Source of the DNA: Neopusillimonas maritima
GTDB taxonomy: Bacteria > Pseudomonadota > Gammaproteobacteria > Burkholderiales > Burkholderiaceae_B
Strand: one strand, 5' to 3'
Assembly (NCBI RefSeq): GCF_040930455.2
Contig: NZ_CP170494.1
DNA: 64,000 nt
Both the position numbers and the translations under genes were made by a program. This document shows, piece by piece, positions 42,915 through 50,367 of this stretch; position 1 is the first letter of the stretch; the number at the start of each line of letters is the position of its first letter. The notes below the pieces were generated by a model. The model saw nothing but the letters and a program-made list of their open reading frames with translations. It made no database searches and was not told where the DNA came from.

Positions 42915-43892
42915 TTACTCCGGCAAATAACTCATGTCGACCACGGTTTTCAGGTCGAGGTCGCCGTTAATGTAGCCAAATTCCTGAAGTGTATCGACCA
43001 TTTTTTCCATGGAAGACTGATCAACCTTGGCGTCCATGGGGTGCTCATACTTGCGCATGTTCAGCGACATCTCCAGCGGAATATTCACGAACTTGGCGTC
43101 GATCAATTTTTGATGACTTTGCTCGGGGCTGTTAACGTAGTAATCGGTCGCCGCCACCAGATCGCTTAAGAAATCACGCACCACTTGAGGATGTTCCTGA
43201 AGGAACGTTTCTTTCACCAGCAAGAGCATCAAGTCTTCCTGCTGGCCGATACCGTCGGTAGAGGTAAATACCGTACGCATCCCACCCCGGCCTTCTTCAA
43301 ACGCGGCAAAGGGTTGAGGGAATGCGCCCACATCGAGCTTGCCGGCCCGCACCGCCTCGCCCTGGCTTGGAAAGGGCAATGCCACCCATTTCACATCACG
43401 CATCGGGTTCAAACCGTTCTTGGCTAATGCCAGGCGAGCCCAGATTTCGGCCGACGAGCGCGCACCGTTAATGCCGATGGTTTTGTCTTTCAAATCGGCA
43501 ATGGATTTGATGTCTGAGTCGTCCATGACCATGTACTGGGTGGCAAAACCGTTCTCACCGCCCTCGCGGGAGAGAGACGCAATGACCTTGAACTTTACCC
43601 CTGCCGCCGCCGCCATCATGACGCTGTGGGCCGACCCCGTGGCAATATCCAGCTCACCCGCCTCAAAAGCCTGAAAACGTTTATCGGTACCACGGAAGAG
43701 GGCATATTCAAGATCATATGACTTGCCCTGGTTCGGCGTAACTTCCGGAGCGGCCTTCATCGTCCAAAGGGGCTCCTCTGCAGCCGAGCCATGACCCACG
43801 CGAATTTTTACGGGATCCGCATAAGCTCCTGATGAATAAAGAAAAACAGCAGAAAATAAGGCACAGCCCAACGTTTTTAGAAACGGTCGCAT
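42915..43892 (-). CDS. NMT1/SsuA-like periplasmic binding protein
   Basis: 325 residues. The signal peptide is likely cleaved after AYA (about 25). The mature type 2 binding fold starts DPVKIRVGHGSAAEEPLWTMKAAPEV and has the hinge-region signature AFEAGELDIATGSAHSVMMAAAAGVKFKVIA. It is the first gene of the importer operon that continues with the aldolase and amidase, divergent from a LysR-like gene at 44031 across a region with strong palindromes. The ligand is unknown. Confidence 0.9.
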   Translation of the reverse strand: MRPFLKTLGCALFSAVFLYSSGAYADPVKIRVGHGSAAEEPLWTMKAAPEVTPNQGKSYDLEYALFRGTDKRFQAFEAGELDIATGSAHSVMMAAAAGVKFKVIASLSREGGENGFATQYMVMDDSDIKSIADLKDKTIGINGARSSAEIWARLALAKNGLNPMRDVKWVALPFPSQGEAVRAGKLDVGAFPQPFAAFEEGRGGMRTVFTSTDGIGQQEDLMLLLVKETFLQEHPQVVRDFLSDLVAATDYYVNSPEQSHQKLIDAKFVNIPLEMSLNMRKYEHPMDAKVDQSSMEKMVDTLQEFGYINGDLDLKTVVDMSYLPE

Positions 43893-43914
43893 GGTTGTCT
43901 CCTGAATGCGTTTA

Positions 43915-43938
43915 TAGAATTTCTAAAATCGATTTTAG
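43915..43938. promoter_or_regulatory. Overlapping palindromes between the importer operon and the dual-HTH regulator
   Basis: TAGAATTTCTA (43915-43925) and the perfect 16-bp CTAAAATCGATTTTAG (43923-43938) overlap by three bases, about 23-46 bp upstream of the binding-protein gene. Their symmetry and position suggest the operator of the regulator at 44031, probably overlapping the importer promoter. Confidence 0.6.
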
Positions 43939-44030
43939 GGACTTGTTGAGCAAACTGGAACCAAGTTATGCTTCACATGACCCAAATTTTTCTTATTGAT
44001 CTAGTTTTCGCTCAATCATAAAACGCCTTC

Positions 44031-45251
44031 ATGCATGAAAAAAACTGTATGCGCCACCTTCGCGCATTGATTGCCGTGGTGGAAGAAGGCAGCATCGCGC
44101 AGGCTGCCGATCGCCTATTACGCACCCCCGCCGCCGTCGGTAACGCCATACTTTTACTGGAGCGACGATTCCGGGCACCGTTATTTGAACGTCAGGCCAC
44201 CGGCATGGCGCCCACCCATTTCGGCCAGACCGCCTACAAACGCGCCCGGCGGGTTGCCGCCGAACTGGATTTTGCCCGCGTCGAACTCGCACCTTATGCG
44301 GTTTCCACCAATGCACCCATTTTTTCTATGGTCGTCGGCGAACGACAACTTCATGCGCTGGTGAAACTCAGGGAAATGAAACACATGCCCAGTGTTGCAG
44401 CGGTAGTGGGGCTGACCCAACCCGCGGTTAGCGCACTTTTACGCGATGCCGAAAACACATTGAGGCTCTCGCTGTTTCGCCGCACCGCCAAGGGGATGAT
44501 CGTTACCGAAGCCGGTGAACTGTTAATTTTCAGACTGCGGCGTGTCTTGGCGGAACTTCGCCATTTGGAAGCGGATATCGCCCAGTTGCGTGGGGAAATT
44601 GCCGGCAAAATCCAATTTGCGGCGCTCCCTTCACTTCGCACGCGGGTCTTGCCCAAAGCCATTTCAACACTGAGCAGCCGGCACCCCGATGTGCAGGTTT
44701 CAATGGTAGACGCGCCTTTCGAAGTGCTGTTCGCGGGTGTGCAGTCGGGCGAGATTGACTTCATTCTAACCGGGCTAAGCGCCGACTATTTTCATCGCGA
44801 CTTCCGAATTCGGGTTATCGGGCGGGACCGTCTGGTCGTTGTGGCACGCGCCGACCACCCACTGACACATCACGACTTCATTGACCCGGCAACGCTCCTT
44901 CACTATCCCTGGGTATTGCGCGACCGCGGTGCGCCCACACGAGAATTGCTGAACGATGTGTTTCGACGCTTGAAGCTTGAATCGCCCCGCGTGGTTGCTC
45001 AAGCCGGCGACCTGGGTTTGCTGCGCGGCTTGCTGTACAGCAGCGACGCCATTTCGGCTGTATCACCTGAGTACCTGGCCTATGAGATTGCATCCGGCTC
45101 GGTCAAGGTGCTGAATGTTGACCTTCCCGGCACTGAGCGGGAAATCGGTTTTATCTTACGCCGCGATGCCCAACCGTCGGCGTTATGCGAAAAACTCATG
45201 CAACATATTGAGACGGCGGCCGAGGGCGTACTTATCGCGGAACGCACATAA
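44031..45251 (+). CDS. LysR-type regulator with two N-terminal helix-turn-helix domains
   Basis: 406 residues, about 100 more than a usual LysR protein. A first winged helix (about 7-75: HLRALIAVVEEGSIAQAADRLLRTPAAVGNAI through LFERQATGMAPTHFG) is followed by a second (about 103-170: LHALVKLREMKHMPSVAAVVGLTQPAVSALLRD through LFRRTAKGMIVTEAG) and one effector domain (about 190-395). Similar tandem-HTH LysR proteins occur in other aromatic-catabolism clusters. No ribosome-binding site is obvious, and M7 is an alternative start. It is divergent from the importer operon and probably controls it. Confidence 0.88.
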   Translation: MHEKNCMRHLRALIAVVEEGSIAQAADRLLRTPAAVGNAILLLERRFRAPLFERQATGMAPTHFGQTAYKRARRVAAELDFARVELAPYAVSTNAPIFSMVVGERQLHALVKLREMKHMPSVAAVVGLTQPAVSALLRDAENTLRLSLFRRTAKGMIVTEAGELLIFRLRRVLAELRHLEADIAQLRGEIAGKIQFAALPSLRTRVLPKAISTLSSRHPDVQVSMVDAPFEVLFAGVQSGEIDFILTGLSADYFHRDFRIRVIGRDRLVVVARADHPLTHHDFIDPATLLHYPWVLRDRGAPTRELLNDVFRRLKLESPRVVAQAGDLGLLRGLLYSSDAISAVSPEYLAYEIASGSVKVLNVDLPGTEREIGFILRRDAQPSALCEKLMQHIETAAEGVLIAERT

Positions 45252-45290
45252 AAAAAGCCAGGCACTGCAAAAATGCAGTCCTGGCTTTTT
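45251..45290. terminator. Bidirectional terminator between the regulator and rpsQ
   Basis: GCCAGG (45257-45262) pairs with CCTGGC (45280-45285), and ACTGC with GCAGT inside, across a bulged C. A-runs precede the stem (45251-45256) and T-runs follow it (45286-45290), so it can end transcription from both sides: the LysR gene and the rplC-rpsQ operon. Confidence 0.85.
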
Positions 45291-45307
45291 ACGGGACGAC
45301 AACGCGT

Positions 45308-45586
45308 TTAGATAACGCGTGCAGCCTCGATCAGACGAGTAACCGTCCAGGCTTTATCGCGGCTGATAGGACGACCTTCAGCAATTTCGACGATATCGCC
45401 TTCGTTGAACTGATTGGTTTCGTCGTGCGCTTTGTACTTGCCGGAACGAATCACAATCTTGCCATAAACAGGATGCTTAACGCGACGCTCTACGCGAACG
45501 ACAACGGTTTTATCCATCTTGTTGCTGACAACTTTGCCAACCAGAGTACGCTGGCGCTTGGCTGTGGTGTTTTGAGTTTCGCTCAT
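45308..45586 (-). CDS. rpsQ: 30S ribosomal protein S17, now the last gene of its unit
   Basis: 92-residue OB-fold 16S rRNA-binding protein. QRTLVGKVVSNKMDKTVVVRVERRVKHPVYGK and VEIAEGRPISRDKAWTVTRLIEAA are diagnostic. The stop codon lies in a short hairpin (ACGCGTT-TAGAT-AACGCGT, 45302-45320), followed by a terminator where rplN would normally follow. Confidence 0.98.
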   Translation of the reverse strand: MSETQNTTAKRQRTLVGKVVSNKMDKTVVVRVERRVKHPVYGKIVIRSGKYKAHDETNQFNEGDIVEIAEGRPISRDKAWTVTRLIEAARVI

Positions 45587-45587
45587 A

Positions 45588-45779
45588 TTACTTTCCTGCC
45601 TTCTCAGTCATGACGGTACGAACACGCGCGATGTCGCGACGTACTTTGCCCAACTGACTGGTGTTGGAGAGTTGCTGAGTAGCACGCTGCATGCGCAGAC
45701 CAAACTGTGCCTTGAGCAGGCTCTCGAGCTCTGTCTGGAGCTCATCTTTTTCCTTGGAACGGAGTTCGCTGGCTTTCAT
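45588..45779 (-). CDS. rpmC: 50S ribosomal protein L29
   Basis: 63-residue helical-hairpin protein near the tunnel exit. MKASELRSKEKDELQTELESLLKAQFGLRMQ and the C-terminal QLGKVRRDIARVRTVM are typical. It lies 1 bp from rpsQ and 11 bp from rplP. Confidence 0.98.
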   Translation of the reverse strand: MKASELRSKEKDELQTELESLLKAQFGLRMQRATQQLSNTSQLGKVRRDIARVRTVMTEKAGK

Positions 45780-45790
45780 AACGTTTCTCC

Positions 45791-46207
45791 TTAAGCACCG
45801 ATACGACGGCTGACGAACGTCGTGGAAATCGGCAACTTGGCCGCGGCCAGGCGGAACGCTTCACGCGCCAACTCTTCGCTGACACCTTCCATTTCGTAAA
45901 TCACCTTGCCGGGTTGAATTTCAGCGACCCAGTATTCCGGATTACCCTTACCATTACCCATACGCACTTCAGCAGGCTTGCGGGAAATGGGTTTGTCGGG
46001 GAATACACGAATCCAGATACGGCCACCACGTTTAATACGACGGTTGATCGCACGACGAGCGGCTTCGATTTGGCGAGCCGTTAAACGGCCACGGCCTGTT
46101 GCTTTCAGGCCGAACTCACCAAACGACACCTGTGCACCGCGCGTAGCCAGACCGGTATTACGGCCTTTCTGCTCTTTGCGGTATTTCCTGCGTGACGGTT
46201 GCAACAT
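45791..46207 (-). CDS. rplP: 50S ribosomal protein L16
   Basis: 138 residues. MLQPSRRKYRKEQKGRNTGLATRG and the signature RMGNGKGNPEYWVAEIQPGKVIYEM are intact. The protein helps position A-site tRNA. It is 2 bp after rpsC. Confidence 0.98.
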   Translation of the reverse strand: MLQPSRRKYRKEQKGRNTGLATRGAQVSFGEFGLKATGRGRLTARQIEAARRAINRRIKRGGRIWIRVFPDKPISRKPAEVRMGNGKGNPEYWVAEIQPGKVIYEMEGVSEELAREAFRLAAAKLPISTTFVSRRIGA

Positions 46208-46209
46208 AA

Positions 46210-46992
46210 TTATTCTCCTTCAGCTGGTGCTGCTGTAGCAGCATCAGACTTGCGAGGCCCGCGACCACGCGCCGGACGACGACCCTCAGGACGCTCGCCG
46301 CGAGGACGACGTGAACGACGTTCTTCATCGCGCGGTGCGGCTGCTTCAGGAGGCATTTCGCCGTTAGGCAACATGTCGCCCTTATAGACCCAGACCTTGA
46401 TACCGATGATGCCGTATGTTGTCGCGGCTTCGGAAGTGCCGTAGTCGATGTTGGCGCGCAGGGTGTGCAGGGGCACACGGCCTTCGCGATACCATTCGGT
46501 ACGGGCAATTTCAATACCGTTCAAACGGCCCGAGCTCATGATTTTCACGCCTTGCGCACCGAGGCGCATGGCATTTTGCATGGCCCGCTTCATGGCGCGA
46601 CGGAACTGGATACGTTTTTCCAGCTGTTGCGCGATGGAGTCGGCAATGAGTTGAGCGTCTGTTTCAGGCTTGCGGATTTCCTCGATGTTCACGTGCACAG
46701 GCACGCCCATGAGGCGCTGCAAATCGGCCTTGAGGTTCTCGATGTCTTCGCCGCGCTTGCCAATTACCACACCCGGGCGAGCCGAGTAGACGGTAATACG
46801 GGCATTCTTGGCGGGGCGTTCGATAACGACTCGACCGACCGAAGCGGATTTCAATTTCTTCTTCAGGTATTCGCGCACGCGGATATCGTCGGCAAGCATA
46901 CCGCCGAAAGCCTTGTCGTCGGCGTACCAACGAGAAGTCCAGTTACGATTGACCGCGAGGCGGAACCCGGTTGGGTGTACTTTCTGTCCCAT
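46210..46992 (-). CDS. rpsC: 30S ribosomal protein S3
   Basis: 260 residues: an N-terminal KH domain (VVIGKRGEDIENLKADLQRLMG) and a C-terminal domain with SGRLNGIEIARTEWYREGRVPLHTLRANIDYG. The tail after about residue 218 is rich in Arg, Pro and Ala (EERRSRRPRGERPEGRRPARG) and makes the protein about 27 residues longer than the E. coli one. Such tails are known in Burkholderiales. Confidence 0.98.
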   Translation of the reverse strand: MGQKVHPTGFRLAVNRNWTSRWYADDKAFGGMLADDIRVREYLKKKLKSASVGRVVIERPAKNARITVYSARPGVVIGKRGEDIENLKADLQRLMGVPVHVNIEEIRKPETDAQLIADSIAQQLEKRIQFRRAMKRAMQNAMRLGAQGVKIMSSGRLNGIEIARTEWYREGRVPLHTLRANIDYGTSEAATTYGIIGIKVWVYKGDMLPNGEMPPEAAAPRDEERRSRRPRGERPEGRRPARGRGPRKSDAATAAPAEGE

Positions 46993-47001
46993 TGCGACTC
47001 C

Positions 47002-47331
47002 TTACGCGCCGACCTTGACCACGATGTGGCAAGTCTGTTTCTCGATGCGGTTACCGCGGCCTTTTGCACGGGCCGAGAAACGCTTCAATGACTCAGCCTT
47101 ATCGACATAGATTGTCGTGACTTTCAGTTCATCGATATCGGCGCCGTCATTGTGTTCGGCGTTGGCGATCGCGGACTCAAGGGCTTTCTTCAAGATGCCC
47201 GCGGCTTTTTTAGGCGTAAACGTAAGAATATTGAGCGCCTGGGCCACCGACTTGCCACGGATCATGTCCGCAACCAGACGTGCTTTTTGCGCAGAAATAC
47301 GAACGCCACGAATATTTGCTGTAGTTTCCAT
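47002..47331 (-). CDS. rplV: 50S ribosomal protein L22
   Basis: 109 residues, with a long hairpin lining the exit tunnel. RGVRISAQKARLVADMIRGKSVAQAL and the C-terminal KGRGNRIEKQTCHIVVKVG are diagnostic. ATG at 47331 is chosen over the GTG one codon earlier because AGAGG is then 6 bp upstream. Confidence 0.98.
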   Translation of the reverse strand: METTANIRGVRISAQKARLVADMIRGKSVAQALNILTFTPKKAAGILKKALESAIANAEHNDGADIDELKVTTIYVDKAESLKRFSARAKGRGNRIEKQTCHIVVKVGA

Positions 47332-47334
47332 CAC

Positions 47335-47610
47335 TTACCTCTTGGACTTTTTGTCCGCTGCATGCCCTTTGAACGTACGGGTCAGCGCGAACTCGCCGAG
47401 CTTGTGACCGACCATGTTCTCGTTGATGTAAACGGGAACATGCTGGCGGCCATTGTGCACAGCAATCGTCAGCCCAATGAACTCGGGCAGGATGGTGGAA
47501 CGGCGCGACCAGGTTTTGATCGGCTTCTTGTCTTTGCCCTCGACTGCGGCATCTACTTTCTTGAGCAGATGCGCATCGACAAATGGGCCTTTTTTGATAG
47601 AACGTGCCAT
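47335..47610 (-). CDS. rpsS: 30S ribosomal protein S19
   Basis: 91 residues. MARSIKKGPFVDAHLLKKVDA, TWSRRSTILPEFIGLTIAVHNG and the C-terminal LGEFALTRTFKGHAADKKSKR are diagnostic of this 30S head protein. It lies between rplB and rplV. Confidence 0.98.
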   Translation of the reverse strand: MARSIKKGPFVDAHLLKKVDAAVEGKDKKPIKTWSRRSTILPEFIGLTIAVHNGRQHVPVYINENMVGHKLGEFALTRTFKGHAADKKSKR

Positions 47611-47622
47611 TTAGTTCGCCCC

Positions 47623-48450
47623 TTACTTGCGCTTGCGACGCGAGACAATCATGTTGTCCGTGCGCTTGTTACGACGAGTACGATAACCCTTCGACGGTGT
47701 GCCCCATGGGCTAACCGGCTCACGGCCTTCGCCAGTACGTCCCTCACCACCACCATGCGGGTGATCAATCGGGTTCATTGCCACACCACGAACGGTGGGG
47801 CGGATACCGCGCCAACGCATGGCACCGGCTTTACCGATTTGACGCAAGCTGTGTTCTTCATTACCCACTTCACCAATGGTTGCGCGGCAGTCGATATGAA
47901 CGCGACGAACCTCACCGGAACGCAGGCGAACCTGGGCATAAACCCCTTCGCGCGCCAGCAGAACCGCTGACGAACCGGCGGAACGGGCAATTTGCGCGCC
48001 TTTGCCGGGTTGCATTTCGATGCAGTGAATAGTGGAACCGACGGGAATGTTACGGATAGGCAAAGCGTTGCCGGCACGAATAGGTGCATCTTTACCGGAC
48101 AACAGTGTGCTACCGACTTCCAGGCCGCGGGGCGCAATAATGTAGCGGCGCTCGCCATCGGCGTAGCACAGCAACGCAATATGCGCAGTGCGGTTCGGGT
48201 CGTATTCCAGACGCTCTACTTTGGCGACAATACCGTCTTTGTTGCGACGGAAGTCGACAAGGCGATAGTGCTGCTTGTGACCACCCCCACGGTGACGTAC
48301 CGTGATGTGACCATTGTTGTTACGGCCGGAACCGCGCTTTTTCTTTTCCAGCAGACCTTCGAATGGGCCACCCTTGTGCAACTGGGGCGACACCACCTTG
48401 ATCATGCCGCGACGGCCTGCCGAGGTTGGCTTGACTTTTACGAGTGCCAT
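47623..48450 (-). CDS. rplB: 50S ribosomal protein L2
   Basis: 275-residue core protein close to the peptidyl-transferase centre. GRNNNGHITVRHRGGGHKQHYR and the C-terminal signature MNPIDHPHGGGEGRT, which carries the conserved histidine, are present. It is directly adjacent to rplW. Confidence 0.99.
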   Translation of the reverse strand: MALVKVKPTSAGRRGMIKVVSPQLHKGGPFEGLLEKKKRGSGRNNNGHITVRHRGGGHKQHYRLVDFRRNKDGIVAKVERLEYDPNRTAHIALLCYADGERRYIIAPRGLEVGSTLLSGKDAPIRAGNALPIRNIPVGSTIHCIEMQPGKGAQIARSAGSSAVLLAREGVYAQVRLRSGEVRRVHIDCRATIGEVGNEEHSLRQIGKAGAMRWRGIRPTVRGVAMNPIDHPHGGGEGRTGEGREPVSPWGTPSKGYRTRRNKRTDNMIVSRRKRK

Positions 48451-48747
48451 TTAGTTCACCTCCGTAAAGTCGAGTTCCTGGCCTTCTTTGAGCGAGACAT
48501 AAGCCTTGCGCTCATTGCGACGACGACCAATGAAACGGCCAAAGCGCTTTTCCTTACCCTTCTGGTTCAGAACCTGGACAGATTCCACTTCAACCTTGAA
48601 GAGCAATTCAACGGCAGCCTTGATTTCCGGCTTGGTGGCGTCAGCGGCGACGCGGAAAGCGACTTGCTGATTTTGCTCGGCAACCTGGGTGGCTTTTTCA
48701 GTAACCACGGGTGCCAGAATAATTTGCATTAAGCGTTCGGCGTTCAT
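48451..48747 (-). CDS. rplW: 50S ribosomal protein L23
   Basis: 98 residues. It lies at the tunnel exit and docks trigger factor and SRP. APVVTEKATQVAEQNQQVAFRVA and VLNQKGKEKRFGRFIGRRR are the conserved blocks. Its start overlaps the end of rplD by 4 bp. Confidence 0.98.
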   Translation of the reverse strand: MNAERLMQIILAPVVTEKATQVAEQNQQVAFRVAADATKPEIKAAVELLFKVEVESVQVLNQKGKEKRFGRFIGRRRNERKAYVSLKEGQELDFTEVN

Positions 48748-49364
48748 CCCAACATCTCCTCGAGTTGAGCGATAGCCGGCTTGGTGATCAACACTTGCTT
48801 GTAGTGGATCAGCGAAAGCGGATCGGCATAACGCGGTTCAACTACCGCAACGTGTGGCAGGTTGCGCGTAGCGAGATAAACGTTTTCGTCCAGCGCATCA
48901 GTGATGATGAGAACCGACTCGAGACCCATACCTTTAAGCTTGGCGGCTGCCTGCTTGGTTTTTGGGGTGTCGAGCTGGAACGAATCAACAACAGAGATAC
49001 GACCTTCACGAGCCAACTGGGAAAGAATCGCACGAATACCGGCGCGATACATTTTCTTGTTGACCTTGTGGCTGAAGTTTTCATCCGGCGAGTTCGGGAA
49101 TGCACGGCCACCTCCACGCCAGATGGGCGAGGAAGTCATACCGGCGCGGGCGCGGCCCGTACCTTTTTGACGCCAGGGCTTCTTGGTGCTGTGCTTGACT
49201 TCAGCGCGGTCTTTCTGGGCGCGGTTGCCGCTGCGGGCGTTAGCCTGGAAGGCCACCACAACCTGGTGGACCAGCGCTTCGTTGAAGTCGCGACCGAATA
49301 CGGTGTCGGGCGCAGCGACGGTGGAAGCTGATTGACCTTGATCATTCAGGAGCTTGAGTTCCAT
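48744..49364 (-). CDS. rplD: 50S ribosomal protein L4
   Basis: 206 residues. The tunnel loop is KKPWRQKGTGRARAGMTSSPIWRGGGRAFPN. In E. coli L4 represses the S10 operon at its leader before rpsJ. Here rpsJ is in another transcription unit, so any L4 control would have to act at a leader before rplC or before rpsL. Confidence 0.98.
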   Translation of the reverse strand: MELKLLNDQGQSASTVAAPDTVFGRDFNEALVHQVVVAFQANARSGNRAQKDRAEVKHSTKKPWRQKGTGRARAGMTSSPIWRGGGRAFPNSPDENFSHKVNKKMYRAGIRAILSQLAREGRISVVDSFQLDTPKTKQAAAKLKGMGLESVLIITDALDENVYLATRNLPHVAVVEPRYADPLSLIHYKQVLITKPAIAQLEEMLG

Positions 49365-49367
49365 TTA

Positions 49368-50057
49368 TTACGCTCCTTTCTTAGCCGACATCTTGATTGC
49401 GGGGCGCACAATAACGTTGGCGTTCTTGTGGCCGGGCACAGCGCCTTTGACCATCAACAAGCCACGTTCGGCGTCGACGCGAACGATGTCAAGATTCTGA
49501 ATAGTGCGGGTAACGTCACCCAAGTGACCAGCCATGCGCTTGCCGGGGAAAATGCGGCCCGGATCTTGTGCCTGACCGATTGAGCCAGGTGCGCGGTGCG
49601 ACACGGAGTTACCGTGCGAAGCACGCTGAGAACTGAAGTGGTGACGCTTGATGTTGCCCGCAAAGCCTTTACCGATTGTGGTACCGGTAACGTCGACTTT
49701 TTGGCCCGCTTCGAATACGCTTTCTACAGCCACTACTGAGCCGGCAGCAAATTCTGCGGCTTTTGTAGGGTCGAGACGGAATTCTTTAACGATGTTACCG
49801 GCTTCAACGCCGGCCTTGGCGAAGTGACCTGCCAGAGGCTTGGTAACACGGGAAGCACGACGTGCACCATAAGCAACTTGCACGGCTGCGTAGCCATCGG
49901 ATTCGGGGGTCTTGACTTGGGTCACACGGTTGTTCGACACGTCCAGTACAGTTACCGGGATGGACTCACCTTCCTCGGTAAAGATACGGGTCATGCCGAC
50001 CTTGCGCCCTACAAGCCCGAGCCGATGCGCGGCAGGCGTAGGTGTCGAGTTCGACAT
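49368..50057 (-). CDS. rplC: 50S ribosomal protein L3, first gene of the separated S10 unit
   Basis: 229 residues from ATG at 50057 (GGAG 7 bp upstream); the frame is open 21 codons further, but that part is not L3-like. HRLGLVGRKVGMTRIFTEEGESIPVTV and the loop HHFSSQRASHGNSVSHRAPGSIGQ identify L3. Normally rpsJ is immediately upstream; here guaD and a permease intervene. It has its own promoter (50176) and a hairpin in its leader (50071). Confidence 0.98.
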   Translation of the reverse strand: MSNSTPTPAAHRLGLVGRKVGMTRIFTEEGESIPVTVLDVSNNRVTQVKTPESDGYAAVQVAYGARRASRVTKPLAGHFAKAGVEAGNIVKEFRLDPTKAAEFAAGSVVAVESVFEAGQKVDVTGTTIGKGFAGNIKRHHFSSQRASHGNSVSHRAPGSIGQAQDPGRIFPGKRMAGHLGDVTRTIQNLDIVRVDAERGLLMVKGAVPGHKNANVIVRPAIKMSAKKGA

Positions 50058-50070
50058 TGTTTTCTCCATT

Positions 50071-50090
50071 CCCGACTGCGATTGGTCGGG
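50071..50090 (-). other. Hairpin in the rplC leader, next to its ribosome-binding site
   Basis: CCCGAC (50071-50076) and GTCGGG (50085-50090) flank an 8-base loop. In the minus-strand mRNA the stem ends 4 bases before GGAG of rplC, close enough to affect initiation. It may be a translational operator or simply a leader structure. Confidence 0.45.
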
Positions 50091-50175
50091 GCTAATTGCG
50101 TGAATAAAACCGCCATTCACAAAAATTCTTGTTTCATACCAAAAATAGGCAAAGCCGTTTTCTGGTTAGCCTCGT

Positions 50176-50205
50176 ACTATAGCATGAGTAACTCAAGTTA
50201 AGCAA
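50176..50205 (-). promoter_or_regulatory. Promoter of the rplC-rpsQ unit
   Basis: On the minus strand TTGCTT (50200-50205), N18, TATAGT (50176-50181), with an extended -10 TG two bases upstream of the hexamer. The transcript would start near 50169, about 110 nt before rplC. The rest of the 310-bp gap to guaD (50206-50367) shows no gene and should carry the guaD promoter, which was not resolved. Confidence 0.65.
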
Positions 50206-50367
50206 GCGCCTTGATAAGTATTTTTCTTTTGTTGGAAAAGACTTACGTTATGCCTCACAGCACGCGCTTCACCGGGCGGTTTGATTTCATGTAAAGTTCT
50301 GTCCAAGAAACGCGTATTTCTTCAAAATTTATAACTACAACTGCAAAACCACGGATTTACACCCAGC

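Larger units (their letters stand above)
12112..45307. other. Catabolic gene block lying between rplN and rpsQ
   Basis: About 33 kb containing some 28 genes for aromatic and N-heterocycle catabolism, transport and regulation, none of them ribosomal. It separates the S10 part (ending in rpsQ) from the spc part (starting with rplN). The ends are clean: a promoter facing rplN at the left and a bidirectional terminator beside rpsQ at the right. No integrase, transposase, tRNA or flanking direct repeat was seen, so rearrangement or stepwise insertion is as likely as a mobile island. The boundary is seen; the mechanism is not. Confidence 0.8.

Noticed and set aside
12112..45307. Integrative element or genomic island with attachment sites
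   Set aside because: No integrase, transposase, tRNA target, direct repeats or conjugation genes were found at or inside the boundaries; composition does not shift visibly by eye.
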